A stretch of 64,000 nucleotides of DNA, taken from positions 558,001 to 622,000 of the forward strand of contig NZ_CP157587.1 of assembly GCF_022828245.2 (NCBI RefSeq), given 5' to 3'. The notes under the pieces are model-generated. The model was not told the origin of the DNA and did no database searches. It saw only the letters and a program-made list of their open reading frames with translations. Each line of letters opens with the position of its first letter. Within the stretch, counting starts at the first letter, position 1. The translations under genes were made by a program, and so were the position numbers. Positions 34,270 through 41,954 of this stretch are shown in pieces. This DNA comes from Nanosynbacter sp900555675 (GTDB lineage: Bacteria > Patescibacteriota > Saccharimonadia > Saccharimonadales > Saccharimonadaceae).

Positions 34270-34944
34270 ATGAATTACACAAAACCGTATACACCTCCAA
34301 CGCTAACCGTGGATGCAGTAATTTTTCAAGTAAACAACAATACCCTGGAAGTGCTATTATTAAAACGACCGAATGAACCTTTTAAAGGAGAATGGGCCCT
34401 CCCTGGAGGGTATAACGCCAAGGGCGAGACAACTACAGACGCGCTCGAACGTGTAGTTTTCCAAAAGACAGGCGTAAAAATTAAAGACGACCTACGATAT
34501 ATTGAACAGCTTTACACTTTCGATACGATCAATCGTGATCCACGAGGACATGCAGTGTCTGTAACCTACATGGGTTGTGGACGCAATATTACATACAATG
34601 AAGATTTAGAAGTGGCATTTTTTGATGTAAATAAAATACCAAAGCTGGCATACGATCACACCAACATCATTAAATACGCCAAAGAACGCCTAATTGCAAA
34701 AATGACATACACCAATTCGGCATTTGCTTTTCTGGATCGAAGATTTACCTTAACACAACTGCAAACAGTTTACGAGATAGTTTTTGGTCGTGAATTTGAC
34801 AAGCGTAATTTTCGAAAAAAATTCCTCAGCTTAAACTTAATTCATGAAACTAACAAGTTGTGGCGAGACGGCGCGCATCGTCCGGCAAAATTATATGAAT
34901 TTAATTCAAGTAAGCTCGAGAATTTAGATCGTAGCTTAGACTAA
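34270..34944 (+). CDS. nrtR: NrtR-type transcriptional regulator of NAD metabolism (Nudix plus winged helix)
   Basis: 224 aa. N-terminal Nudix domain (about residues 10-145) and C-terminal winged-helix domain (about 150-224; FTLTQLQTVYEIVFGREFDK, FRKKF), the NrtR layout. NrtR binds ADP-ribose through the Nudix fold and represses NAD genes. The Nudix box starts GGYNAKGETTTDALERV but continues VFQKTG where the catalytic form needs EUXEEXG, so hydrolysis is probably lost and ligand sensing kept. It stands upstream of pncA-pncB, which fits. Alternative: a catalytic Nudix hydrolase, made unlikely by the box. Confidence 0.88.
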   Translation: MNYTKPYTPPTLTVDAVIFQVNNNTLEVLLLKRPNEPFKGEWALPGGYNAKGETTTDALERVVFQKTGVKIKDDLRYIEQLYTFDTINRDPRGHAVSVTYMGCGRNITYNEDLEVAFFDVNKIPKLAYDHTNIIKYAKERLIAKMTYTNSAFAFLDRRFTLTQLQTVYEIVFGREFDKRNFRKKFLSLNLIHETNKLWRDGAHRPAKLYEFNSSKLENLDRSLD

Positions 34945-34990
34945 CCTCCCTGTAAAAATCTAGAAAATTTATATTTTTTATAAATTAGTG

Positions 34991-35019
34991 TTGACAATAC
35001 AATAACTTGCTATTAGACT
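34991..35019 (+). promoter_or_regulatory. Promoter of the pncA-pncB operon
   Basis: -35 TTGACA (34991-34996), a 17-nt spacer, -10 TAGACT (35014-35019). This is one of the few consensus -35 boxes seen in the window. The leader of about 40 nt carries AAGGAGG before pncA. Confidence 0.6.
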
Positions 35020-35030
35020 AGATAGTAAGT
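35005..35030. promoter_or_regulatory. Candidate NrtR operator over the pncA -10 box
   Basis: Inverted repeat ACTTGCTAT/ATAGTAAGT, 9-nt arms with one mismatch, 8-nt spacer that contains the -10 box. Binding here would block RNA polymerase. Half-site ACTTRCT/AGTAAGT is shared with the nrtR promoter palindrome. Confidence 0.45.
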
Positions 35031-35066
35031 GTAAGCTATACATTAAGTAAGGAGGATCTTAACATT

Positions 35067-35681
35067 ATGGAAAAGTCTAACTATATATTTGTCGGGGTTG
35101 ACCCACAAAATGATTTTATCGATGGGAGTCTTGCCGTTGCCGAAGCAGAGCAAATCATCAAACCTATCAACTCCATTGCCGACGAGATACGAAAACACGA
35201 CGGCACGGTTGTATTCACCCGAGACTGGCACCCCGAAAAAACACCGCATTTTGACAAATGGCCAGTTCACTGCGTAGCCAACACCAGAGGAGCTGATTTT
35301 CACGAAGACCTAAATATTCAGCCTAGTGATATTATCATCAATAAAGGCGTCGGTCAGACAGACGGATATTCTGGATGGGAGGGTAAAAGCGAAACAAACG
35401 AAACGTTAGAATCTATCATAACGCCAAAAACACCCCATGAAAAAGTTAAAATATTTCTCGGCGGGTTAGCAACAGATTTTTGTGTAAAATCTACCGCCCT
35501 AGATATCGCCGAACATTTCAAAGATGACAGGCGTGTTACTACATACCTACTTATAGACGCCATCCGTGCTGTAGGATTAACCCCAACAGCCGAAGAAGAA
35601 GCATTATCCGCAATGAAGGAGGCTGGAATATTAGCAATATCAACCGAAGAAGCAAAGAAGATAATTCAGGAGGCAATTTAA
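35067..35681 (+). CDS. pncA: Nicotinamidase PncA
   Basis: 204 aa. Hydrolyses nicotinamide to nicotinate. Catalytic triad present: Asp in VGVDPQNDF (about residue 11), Lys in IINKGVG (about 94), Cys in GLATDFCVKSTALD (about 138). The metal site Asp-His-His appears in TRDWHPEKTPHF (about 51-62). AAGGAGG lies about 11 nt before ATG 35067. Its stop directly abuts the pncB start. Confidence 0.95.
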   Translation: MEKSNYIFVGVDPQNDFIDGSLAVAEAEQIIKPINSIADEIRKHDGTVVFTRDWHPEKTPHFDKWPVHCVANTRGADFHEDLNIQPSDIIINKGVGQTDGYSGWEGKSETNETLESIITPKTPHEKVKIFLGGLATDFCVKSTALDIAEHFKDDRRVTTYLLIDAIRAVGLTPTAEEEALSAMKEAGILAISTEEAKKIIQEAI

Positions 35682-36923
35682 ATGGAGAAGAGTTCAAAAA
35701 TATCACAAGGATTAGATTACTACAAAGCAACTATGGGGATGAACGAGTTCTTTAAACATCCTGAAGCGGAAGTTACTTTCACACTGAAAAATCGCTCCCC
35801 TAATTTACTGTCAGAGTTTGTAACTCCAGATGAATTGCAAAACAGCCTAAACAATCTAGCTGAAGGATGGCAGCCCAGTGAGATTGCCTACTTAGCCGGA
35901 CTACAAAGCCAAGACGGCAAAGCGACATTTTCTCAAGAATACCTTGATTTCCTAATAAGTAACCCCTTGCCTCCGGTCAATATCGAATATGATAAATGCG
36001 GCGATCTAGCGGTTGAGGCTACGGGAAAATGGCCCCTAGTTACATTCTGGGAAACCGTTATCATGAGCGAGATAAATGAAATATATTTTCGTAACAAACT
36101 CGCACGTGAAGGTTACTCTTTGGAAGAAGTGTATGCCGAAGGAGATCGCCGGTTAGACGAAAAGATCAAATTATTAAAAAGCCGCCCAGACATTAAGTTT
36201 TCCGATTTCGGCACAAGACGACGCTTTAGCTTTAATTGGCATAGGCACGTAATTGAACGAGTTGCAAATGAACTCCCTGATAATTTTGTCGGAACTTCAA
36301 ATATATACCTGGCGCATAAACTAGGATTAAAACCAATTGGAACTTTTGCGCACGAAATGCCAATGGTCTACGCTGCACTTGCAGATAAAGCCGGAGACAA
36401 CCCACTAAGTGGCCACAGTCAGGCACTAAAAGATTGGCAAGACACATACGGCGACGAGCTATCAATTGCCCTAACAGATACATTTACAACCGACTTCTTC
36501 TTTGCCGACTTTACGCCCGAACAAATGACTTCATGGAAAGGACTACGACACGATTCCGGCGACCCAATAGAATTTGGAAATAAGGCTATTGAAATTTACA
36601 AAAAGAACAGAATTGATCCTTTAGAGAAAACTATCGTCTTTAGTGACGGACTTGATGTAGATGAAATCATTCGGATAGCTGATTACTTTAAGGACAAAAT
36701 AAATGCAACATTCGGTTGGGGTACAACTTTGACTAACGACCTTGGAATTACACCCAATAACTTTGTTATGAAAGCCACAGAAGTCGATGGAGTACCTACG
36801 GTCAAATTGAGCGACACCCCCGGCAAACATACAGGTCCAGGTGATAAAATTAGAGAGTATAGTGAACATGTAAAAGCAGCTTTGGCTGAAAATGCACTGA
36901 ATAACACTCTAGTTGCTGTATGA
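35682..36923 (+). CDS. pncB: Nicotinate phosphoribosyltransferase PncB
   Basis: 413 aa. Makes nicotinate mononucleotide from nicotinate and PRPP, the step after PncA. YKATMGMNEF (about residue 14), FSDFGTRRRFS (about 171), GTSNIYLAHKLGLKPIGTFA (about 205-224) with the phospho-acceptor His, and RHDSGDP (about 289) match the E. coli PncB type. AGGAGG in the end of pncA precedes ATG 35682. The stop is TGA. NadD and NadE, needed to finish NAD, are not in the window. Confidence 0.95.
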   Translation: MEKSSKISQGLDYYKATMGMNEFFKHPEAEVTFTLKNRSPNLLSEFVTPDELQNSLNNLAEGWQPSEIAYLAGLQSQDGKATFSQEYLDFLISNPLPPVNIEYDKCGDLAVEATGKWPLVTFWETVIMSEINEIYFRNKLAREGYSLEEVYAEGDRRLDEKIKLLKSRPDIKFSDFGTRRRFSFNWHRHVIERVANELPDNFVGTSNIYLAHKLGLKPIGTFAHEMPMVYAALADKAGDNPLSGHSQALKDWQDTYGDELSIALTDTFTTDFFFADFTPEQMTSWKGLRHDSGDPIEFGNKAIEIYKKNRIDPLEKTIVFSDGLDVDEIIRIADYFKDKINATFGWGTTLTNDLGITPNNFVMKATEVDGVPTVKLSDTPGKHTGPGDKIREYSEHVKAALAENALNNTLVAV

Positions 36924-36930
36924 AAAAACA

Positions 36931-38262
36931 ATGCCAATATCTATAAATCGTAAATTATGGTATGACGGTCCAAATTACACTGCAGACAGTGTAATAATCA
37001 ACCCAATCGCACAAAAAATTCTTTTGATAAAACGATCCAGCGGTGAATGGGCGTTACCTGGAGGATTCATCAACTCCGAAGAAGATTCCTTTACCGCAGC
37101 AACTCGCGAAACAAAAGAAGAAACTGGAACAATAATTAGTGACAGTCCAATATTAATATACAAAGGGCTGGTTAATGATCCACGCAGCAGCCAGACGTCA
37201 TGGGTTGAAACTAGTGCGTATTTGTTCATAGTCAACGAACTATCAGAGGTGTCAGGACAAGACGATGCCATTGACGCAGCCTGGCTGCCACTCAATAATT
37301 TGCCTAAATTATACGCATCGCATGATGAAATAGTAGCCAGAGCTATTGATTATTTGTCTTGTCGGTCGCTAATTAATATAGCAGAGTTTTCCGAAAATTA
37401 TCGCAATATTAACGGCGGCCATATGCAATACGACAAGATTATCGCCACAAAAAATGATCATTCGGTATTTATTAAACAAACATCGACCAGATACGATGAT
37501 ATTAAACGAAATAGACTGCGCCAATATCTAAGAAAAGAAGCGTTCACGATGTCTTATCTGCGATGCCATGGATATAGTGGAATTCCACACAGATCAATAT
37601 TGCGAGACGATGACACTTTTATCATGGAGACAATGACGTCCAACGAAGGTTGGCTATGGCGAGCAAAGAACGAAACGCTAGACGCTTATGTCAAATCAGC
37701 GAAGGAAAAATTTGACGAATTGGAAAATATACCATTGCCGCCTGATACTTTTGATATCGAATCATCACGCGATAGTTTTATTAAAGAAGGGTGGGCTTCG
37801 TTAGACGAGCAGAAAATAGCTAAATTGAGAGAGTTGTCATTAGGATTCTTGGACAGATTAACGCCCCATAGTCAAAATATAGCTAAGAAATTATTGGTAG
37901 ACTTACCCGCCTTACTAAATGCCGGATGTCGACATAGCGATATAAAAAAATTAGTTTTTTGTCATCACGACATTCGACAATCAAATATGGCTTGGCATCC
38001 CAAACACGGCACTAAGTTAATCGACTGGAGTTGGTCTGGACCTGGAGAATCCGGCAGCGATATCACTAGCTTACTAATCGACCTGCATAAAAGCGGTCAT
38101 AATATTTCAAACTATTACAAAGAAATAAATTTAGATCACTGCCTAACCTTAATGGGTTTCTGGCTAAACCATGCAACGTGGCCATATCATGGCGACGACA
38201 CTCTTAGATTTCAACAATTTTTATCAGCGTTAAGTGCATACGAAATATATACAACTATTTAA
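36931..38262 (+). CDS. Fusion of a Nudix hydrolase and an aminoglycoside-phosphotransferase-fold kinase
   Basis: 443 aa. Residues 1-150 are a Nudix domain with an intact box (GGFINSEEDSFTAATRETKE, then ETGT). Residues about 165-443 form an APH/choline-kinase fold: Brenner motif CHHDIRQSNMAWHP and metal Asp in LIDWSWSGPGESGSD. It starts 7 nt after the pncB stop, in the same operon. The Nudix half may hydrolyse ADP-ribose or NADH; the kinase half may phosphorylate ribose, nicotinamide riboside or another small product. The substrates are guesses from context. ATG 36931 preferred to the TTG at 36913 inside pncB. Stop overlaps gpmA by 4 nt (TTAA). Confidence 0.83.
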   Translation: MPISINRKLWYDGPNYTADSVIINPIAQKILLIKRSSGEWALPGGFINSEEDSFTAATRETKEETGTIISDSPILIYKGLVNDPRSSQTSWVETSAYLFIVNELSEVSGQDDAIDAAWLPLNNLPKLYASHDEIVARAIDYLSCRSLINIAEFSENYRNINGGHMQYDKIIATKNDHSVFIKQTSTRYDDIKRNRLRQYLRKEAFTMSYLRCHGYSGIPHRSILRDDDTFIMETMTSNEGWLWRAKNETLDAYVKSAKEKFDELENIPLPPDTFDIESSRDSFIKEGWASLDEQKIAKLRELSLGFLDRLTPHSQNIAKKLLVDLPALLNAGCRHSDIKKLVFCHHDIRQSNMAWHPKHGTKLIDWSWSGPGESGSDITSLLIDLHKSGHNISNYYKEINLDHCLTLMGFWLNHATWPYHGDDTLRFQQFLSALSAYEIYTTI

Positions 38263-38894
38263 GCATTCACAGCTTCAATCTCAACCGACAATACTTCTTT
38301 TTTGATTGGCAAAGATTGACCGGGCTCGAACGTATAAACCAGTAATTGACCAAATGGCATCTCTACATTCACCATCTCGGCTTCTGGAACTTGGTCAAGA
38401 TGTTTAATTAAAGCCCGAATAGAATTGCCGTGAGCCACCAATAGAATATTCTCACCATTCTGCAATTTCGGCAAAATCTCTTGCTCAAAATATGGAACAA
38501 CCCGTGCATAAACATCTTTCAAAGTTTCGCCGCCCGGCACTGGATAATCCCAACCGCGTCGAATACCATTAAAAGCCTCTTCGCCAATCTCCGCTTTAAC
38601 TTCCCATTTATTTTTTCCAGTCAAATCACCATAATCACGCTCGTTTAACTCAGTTGCATGCGTTGTTGGTAGATTTTCGACTCCGCGCCCTTCGAGTAGC
38701 GCAGCCAAAGTTTGTTGTGTGCGTTTTAATGACGAAGTGTAAGCTTCATTAAATACCATGCCTTTCAGTAAAGCACCCAATCGCACGGTGTCATTATGAC
38801 CCTTTTCCGTCAAATTAACATCCGTCCAGCCAGTCCACTTACCGAGCAGATTCCACTCGCTCTCACCGTGCCGACTAATAACTAATATTCCCAT
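38259..38894 (-). CDS. gpmA: 2,3-bisphosphoglycerate-dependent phosphoglycerate mutase
   Basis: 211 aa. Interconverts 3- and 2-phosphoglycerate. Phospho-histidine motif VISRHGESEWN (about residues 5-15), TGWTDVNLTEKG, ELNERDYGDLTGKNK (about 85) with the acid/base Glu, and VAHGNSIRAL (about 153) with the second His. Slightly short (about 230-250 usual) at the C-terminus. ATG overlaps the Nudix stop by one base (TAATG). Confidence 0.94.
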   Translation of the reverse strand: MGILVISRHGESEWNLLGKWTGWTDVNLTEKGHNDTVRLGALLKGMVFNEAYTSSLKRTQQTLAALLEGRGVENLPTTHATELNERDYGDLTGKNKWEVKAEIGEEAFNGIRRGWDYPVPGGETLKDVYARVVPYFEQEILPKLQNGENILLVAHGNSIRALIKHLDQVPEAEMVNVEMPFGQLLVYTFEPGQSLPIKKEVLSVEIEAVNA

Positions 38895-39421
38895 TATTTC
38901 CCTCCAATCATCGGCGCAAAAAATTCTACAACTTCTTTTTTCACGCCGTCATTATCAATAATTTTCGTATTTACGTAACCGAATTTATCAATTGCCCAAA
39001 ATCTGATTGCCCAGAGCAGTGACATGTCTTCAAAATCGACATCATTTTTGGCAATAAATTTACTAGCCACAATTTCCGATTCCTGCAATTTTATCTCAGA
39101 AAAAGCATCGTTTTCTAACTTCGTAAAAAACACAAATTGATGCGTCAAAAACTCATCAGAATGGCGCGAAGCGACCATCGCAAGCTTCAAATCCTTAGGG
39201 TCAACTTGAATATCAACTTCTTCTTTTACCTCGCGCACCGCCGCTTCCAACGGAGATTCTCCAGCGTCAACAATGCCGCCGGGCAGCGACCAATGGTCTT
39301 TATAGCCAGCCTTGACGATCAATAGTTCGCCTTGCTCATTTTCAATCAGTACCGCCGCACTAGAAAAACGTCTGTCCAAACTTGCCAACCAAGCCCGTCG
39401 CTCTTCATCTGTAAATTTCAT
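38894..39421 (-). CDS. Nudix hydrolase
   Basis: 175 aa. Complete Nudix box GGIVDAGESPLEAAVREVKE followed by EV (about residues 47-68), so catalytically competent. The N-terminal WLASLDRRFSSAAVLIEN and the C-terminal extension do not reveal the substrate. Links rny and gpmA by one-base overlaps on both sides (TAATG), forming a rny-nudix-gpmA unit. May clean up damaged nucleotides or cap RNA 5' ends; neither is shown. Confidence 0.9.
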   Translation of the reverse strand: MKFTDEERRAWLASLDRRFSSAAVLIENEQGELLIVKAGYKDHWSLPGGIVDAGESPLEAAVREVKEEVDIQVDPKDLKLAMVASRHSDEFLTHQFVFFTKLENDAFSEIKLQESEIVASKFIAKNDVDFEDMSLLWAIRFWAIDKFGYVNTKIIDNDGVKKEVVEFFAPMIGGK

Positions 39422-40911
39422 TATTTAGCAAACTCAATTGCTCGCGTTTCGCGAATCACGTTAACCTTAATCGTGCCGGGATATTGCATTGTCGACTCAA
39501 TTTTCGTCGCAATATCTCGCGCCAATTTAATCGCCGACAAATCATCAATCGTCTGAGGTCTAACGATCACACGAACCTCACGACCGGCAGAAATCGCGTA
39601 AGCCTTATCAATTCCCTCAAAGCTCGTAGCGACGTTTTCCAAATCGCGCATTCGCTCTGCAAAATTCTCAGCAGAAACGTTACGCGCACCTGGACGCGCA
39701 GCCGAAGCCGCGTCACAAACTCGAACAATAATTGCCTCTGGAGTTGTCGCTTCGATATCATCGTGGTGCGCTTCGATTGCGTGAACAATTCTCTCATCCA
39801 TGCCATATTTACGAGCCAATTCCGCCCCAATGTGATGATGTTTGCCCTCAATTTTATGCGACACAGCCTTACCAACGTCATGAAGAAGTGTAGCAATCTT
39901 CGTAATTCGCACATCCGCGCCGATTTCTTCAGCAATCATTCCAGCAATTTGCGCCATCTCAGTCGAATGCTTCAGAACGTTCTGACCGAAGCTGGTACGA
40001 AACTTCAATTCACCAAGCAACAACAGCATTTCCTTCGGAATCCCAACTACGCCAGTTTCGCGCATAGCATCTTCACCAGCTTGTCGAACCTCTTTTTCAA
40101 TCTGTTTTTTGGCTTTAGCAACGACCTCTTCAATACGCGCAGGATGAATACGACCATCCTTCATCAGCATCTCAAGACTCAAGCGAGCCACTTGTCGACG
40201 AACAGGATCAAAACTCGACAAAATAATCATGCCCGGTGTATCGTCAACTAAAATATCGACACCAGTTTCGCGCTGCAGCGCCTGAATATTACGCCCTTCC
40301 TTACCAATAATTCGACCCTTCATCTCGTCATCAGTCAACTTGACCGCAGTCACTGTGCGCTCAGCAGTCACTTCGCTACTCATTCGTTCCATTGCGGTCA
40401 CGAGGATCATTTGCGCTCGTTCTTCGGCGTCATCCATTGCGTCGTGTTGTAGTTTCGACACCAAACCAACCAAGTCTTGCTTAATGTCGCGCTCAGTCAT
40501 TTGCATCAACTTGTCGGCAGCGTCTTTTTTCTTCAATCCAGCGATTTTCTCCAATTTCTCCTGCTGTCTGGAGCGGATATCGCGAATTTCATTTTTAAGA
40601 TTATCAACTTCATCCTCATGCGCGCGCAATTTTTCCGCTCGTCGATCAAGCTCTTCCAGCTTATTATCCAAAGTCTTCTCACGATCCGCCAAACGATTTT
40701 CAGTCTTTTGCCACTCCTTGCGACGTTCATTTTCAATCTTAAGCGCCTCATCCTTAGCCTTTAGGACAATATCGCTCGCCTTAGTTTTTGCATCCGCCAG
40801 ATCTCGCTCAATCTGATTTTTACCGTTAATTTGGCGAGTTCTCTGATATCCAACAAGACCAGCAGCACCCGCGCCAGCTCCAATAGCCGCGGCAATAATT
40901 ACTTCTATCAT
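39421..40911 (-). CDS. rny: Ribonuclease Y
   Basis: 496 aa from ATG 40911. Membrane-anchored endoribonuclease starting mRNA decay. N-terminal membrane segment (about residues 2-22), long coiled coil (about 25-180), KH domain (GRIIGKEGRNIQALQRETGV, about 200-219) and HD domain (LLHDVGKA, about 340; GKHHHIGAELA). AAAGGA stands 6 nt before ATG 40911, preferred over the GTG-type start at 40935. First gene of the rny-nudix-gpmA unit, preceded by a leader of about 112 nt, long for this window. Confidence 0.97.
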   Translation of the reverse strand: MIEVIIAAAIGAGAGAAGLVGYQRTRQINGKNQIERDLADAKTKASDIVLKAKDEALKIENERRKEWQKTENRLADREKTLDNKLEELDRRAEKLRAHEDEVDNLKNEIRDIRSRQQEKLEKIAGLKKKDAADKLMQMTERDIKQDLVGLVSKLQHDAMDDAEERAQMILVTAMERMSSEVTAERTVTAVKLTDDEMKGRIIGKEGRNIQALQRETGVDILVDDTPGMIILSSFDPVRRQVARLSLEMLMKDGRIHPARIEEVVAKAKKQIEKEVRQAGEDAMRETGVVGIPKEMLLLLGELKFRTSFGQNVLKHSTEMAQIAGMIAEEIGADVRITKIATLLHDVGKAVSHKIEGKHHHIGAELARKYGMDERIVHAIEAHHDDIEATTPEAIIVRVCDAASAARPGARNVSAENFAERMRDLENVATSFEGIDKAYAISAGREVRVIVRPQTIDDLSAIKLARDIATKIESTMQYPGTIKVNVIRETRAIEFAK

Positions 40912-40935
40912 TATCATTCCTTTCCGATCGGCCAC

Positions 40936-41022
40936 CCCTGAGTGTTCGTCTCAAGGAAAAATATCAACAGCCAATCAACTTCAAACTATCTAATTCGGCG
41001 AATCAAAAATCGCAAACCGCCG
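40936..41022 (-). promoter_or_regulatory. Structured 5' leader of rny
   Basis: Two potential hairpins on the minus-strand RNA: CGGCG/CGCCG (41018-41022 with 40996-41000) and a seven-pair stem (40950-40956 with 40936-40942, one G-U, 7-nt loop) shortly before the ribosome binding site. Possible RNase Y autoregulation site. Confidence 0.35.
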
Positions 41023-41029
41023 TAATTTA

Positions 41030-41035
41030 ATTATA
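41030..41035 (-). promoter_or_regulatory. -10 box (TATAAT) of rny
   Basis: Predicted start near 41023, leader of about 112 nt. Confidence 0.55.
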
Positions 41036-41064
41036 CACGGTTTTGATGGTTTGGGCGATAAAAA

Positions 41065-41439
41065 TTATTTTCGCGGCGCAGTGATATTCGCAGCGGTACC
41101 ATACTCTGGCATAACAATTTTTTCATTCTCGCCAGAACGCAATTTACCCAAAGCCAAATCACGCCAATTGTCACCCCTTGCACCAACAATAGGAATCTTC
41201 AAGCTGTCCGCCAAAGTATTCACAACCGTCAAACCAATTCTCAGTCCCGTAAAACTTCCTGGTCCTTTCATTACGCCAATGCCGCTTATCAGATGCAAAT
41301 CGCCAGTCTTTTCTTCCAAAAATTTCAACAAATTCCGTGCCAACGTCCGCCCAGCTTCCCACTCAAAATCCTGACGATTTTCTCCATTGACTATTGTTAA
41401 AAAACATGTTGATGTTGAAGTGTCCAATAAAATTATCAC
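41065..41439 (-). CDS. tsaB: TsaB-like protein, short form (tRNA t6A synthesis)
   Basis: 124 aa against about 220-240 for usual TsaB. Keeps the N-terminal actin-like lobe: ILLDTSTSTCFLTI (about residues 3-16) and GPGSFTGLRIGLTVV (about 59-73). The C-terminal lobe is missing; the reading frame simply ends, with no frameshift remnant seen downstream. TsaB is the scaffold for TsaD and TsaE in making t6A37 in tRNA. Start GTG 41439 overlaps the tsaE stop (GTGA). Confidence 0.85.
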   Translation of the reverse strand: MIILLDTSTSTCFLTIVNGENRQDFEWEAGRTLARNLLKFLEEKTGDLHLISGIGVMKGPGSFTGLRIGLTVVNTLADSLKIPIVGARGDNWRDLALGKLRSGENEKIVMPEYGTAANITAPRK

Positions 41440-41894
41440 GCCATATTCTCCTTTATTTTTCCCAAAAGTTCATCAGATTTTTTGCCGCCAGGATAAAATT
41501 CTACAAGCCGCCCTTCTTCGCTAGTCGCGGTAATTTTTATCACCAATCGATCACTCGGCAATGCATCATCGACAGCGCCAGCCCATTCAACTACAACAAC
41601 CGAATTAGAATCCACCACTTCGCGAATCTCCTCGCTCATAATTCCAGCATTTCCCAATCTATAAAAATCGTAATGTGCCAAACTCAGACCGCGAGGTGAA
41701 TCGTACACGCGCGAAATCGTGAAAGTTGGACTCTGAACTGGCTCGTCAATCTCTAAAGCCTGCGCAATTCCCTTCGTCAATGTGGTTTTCCCCGCGCCAA
41801 TATCACCGACCAATTCCAGCACTTCCCCGCCAGAAACAGCCCGACCAATTGCCGTGCCCAATTCTCGTATTTTCTCTTCACTAGAAATATTCAC
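41436..41894 (-). CDS. tsaE: TsaE, tRNA threonylcarbamoyladenosine ATPase
   Basis: 152 aa, normal length. P-loop GDIGAGKTTLTKGI (about residues 31-44), SPTFTISRVY (about 62), YDFYRLG (about 80), VVVEWAG (about 101). Works with TsaB and TsaD in t6A formation. The start is GTG 41894 with a TATAAT box 6 nt upstream, predicting a leaderless GTG-started message. Confidence 0.95.
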   Translation of the reverse strand: MNISSEEKIRELGTAIGRAVSGGEVLELVGDIGAGKTTLTKGIAQALEIDEPVQSPTFTISRVYDSPRGLSLAHYDFYRLGNAGIMSEEIREVVDSNSVVVVEWAGAVDDALPSDRLVIKITATSEEGRLVEFYPGGKKSDELLGKIKENMA

Positions 41895-41900
41895 TCTTAT

Positions 41901-41906
41901 ATTATA
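41901..41906 (-). promoter_or_regulatory. -10 box (TATAAT) of tsaE-tsaB, leaderless arrangement
   Basis: 6 nt before GTG 41894. Confidence 0.6.
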
Positions 41907-41935
41907 CTATGCTAGCTTTTTTTTGGCGATGATAG

Positions 41936-41941
41936 TACAAT
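41936..41941 (+). promoter_or_regulatory. -10 box (TACAAT) of pilB
   Basis: 13 nt before ATG 41955, giving a leader of about 6 nt. Confidence 0.45.
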
Positions 41942-41954
41942 AACCATAAGAGTT

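Noticed and set aside
39484..40251. 255-codon open frame on the plus strand opposite rny
   Set aside because: It is a shadow of rny: composition is rich in His, Asn and Arg with no domain, and rny is certain on the other strand.
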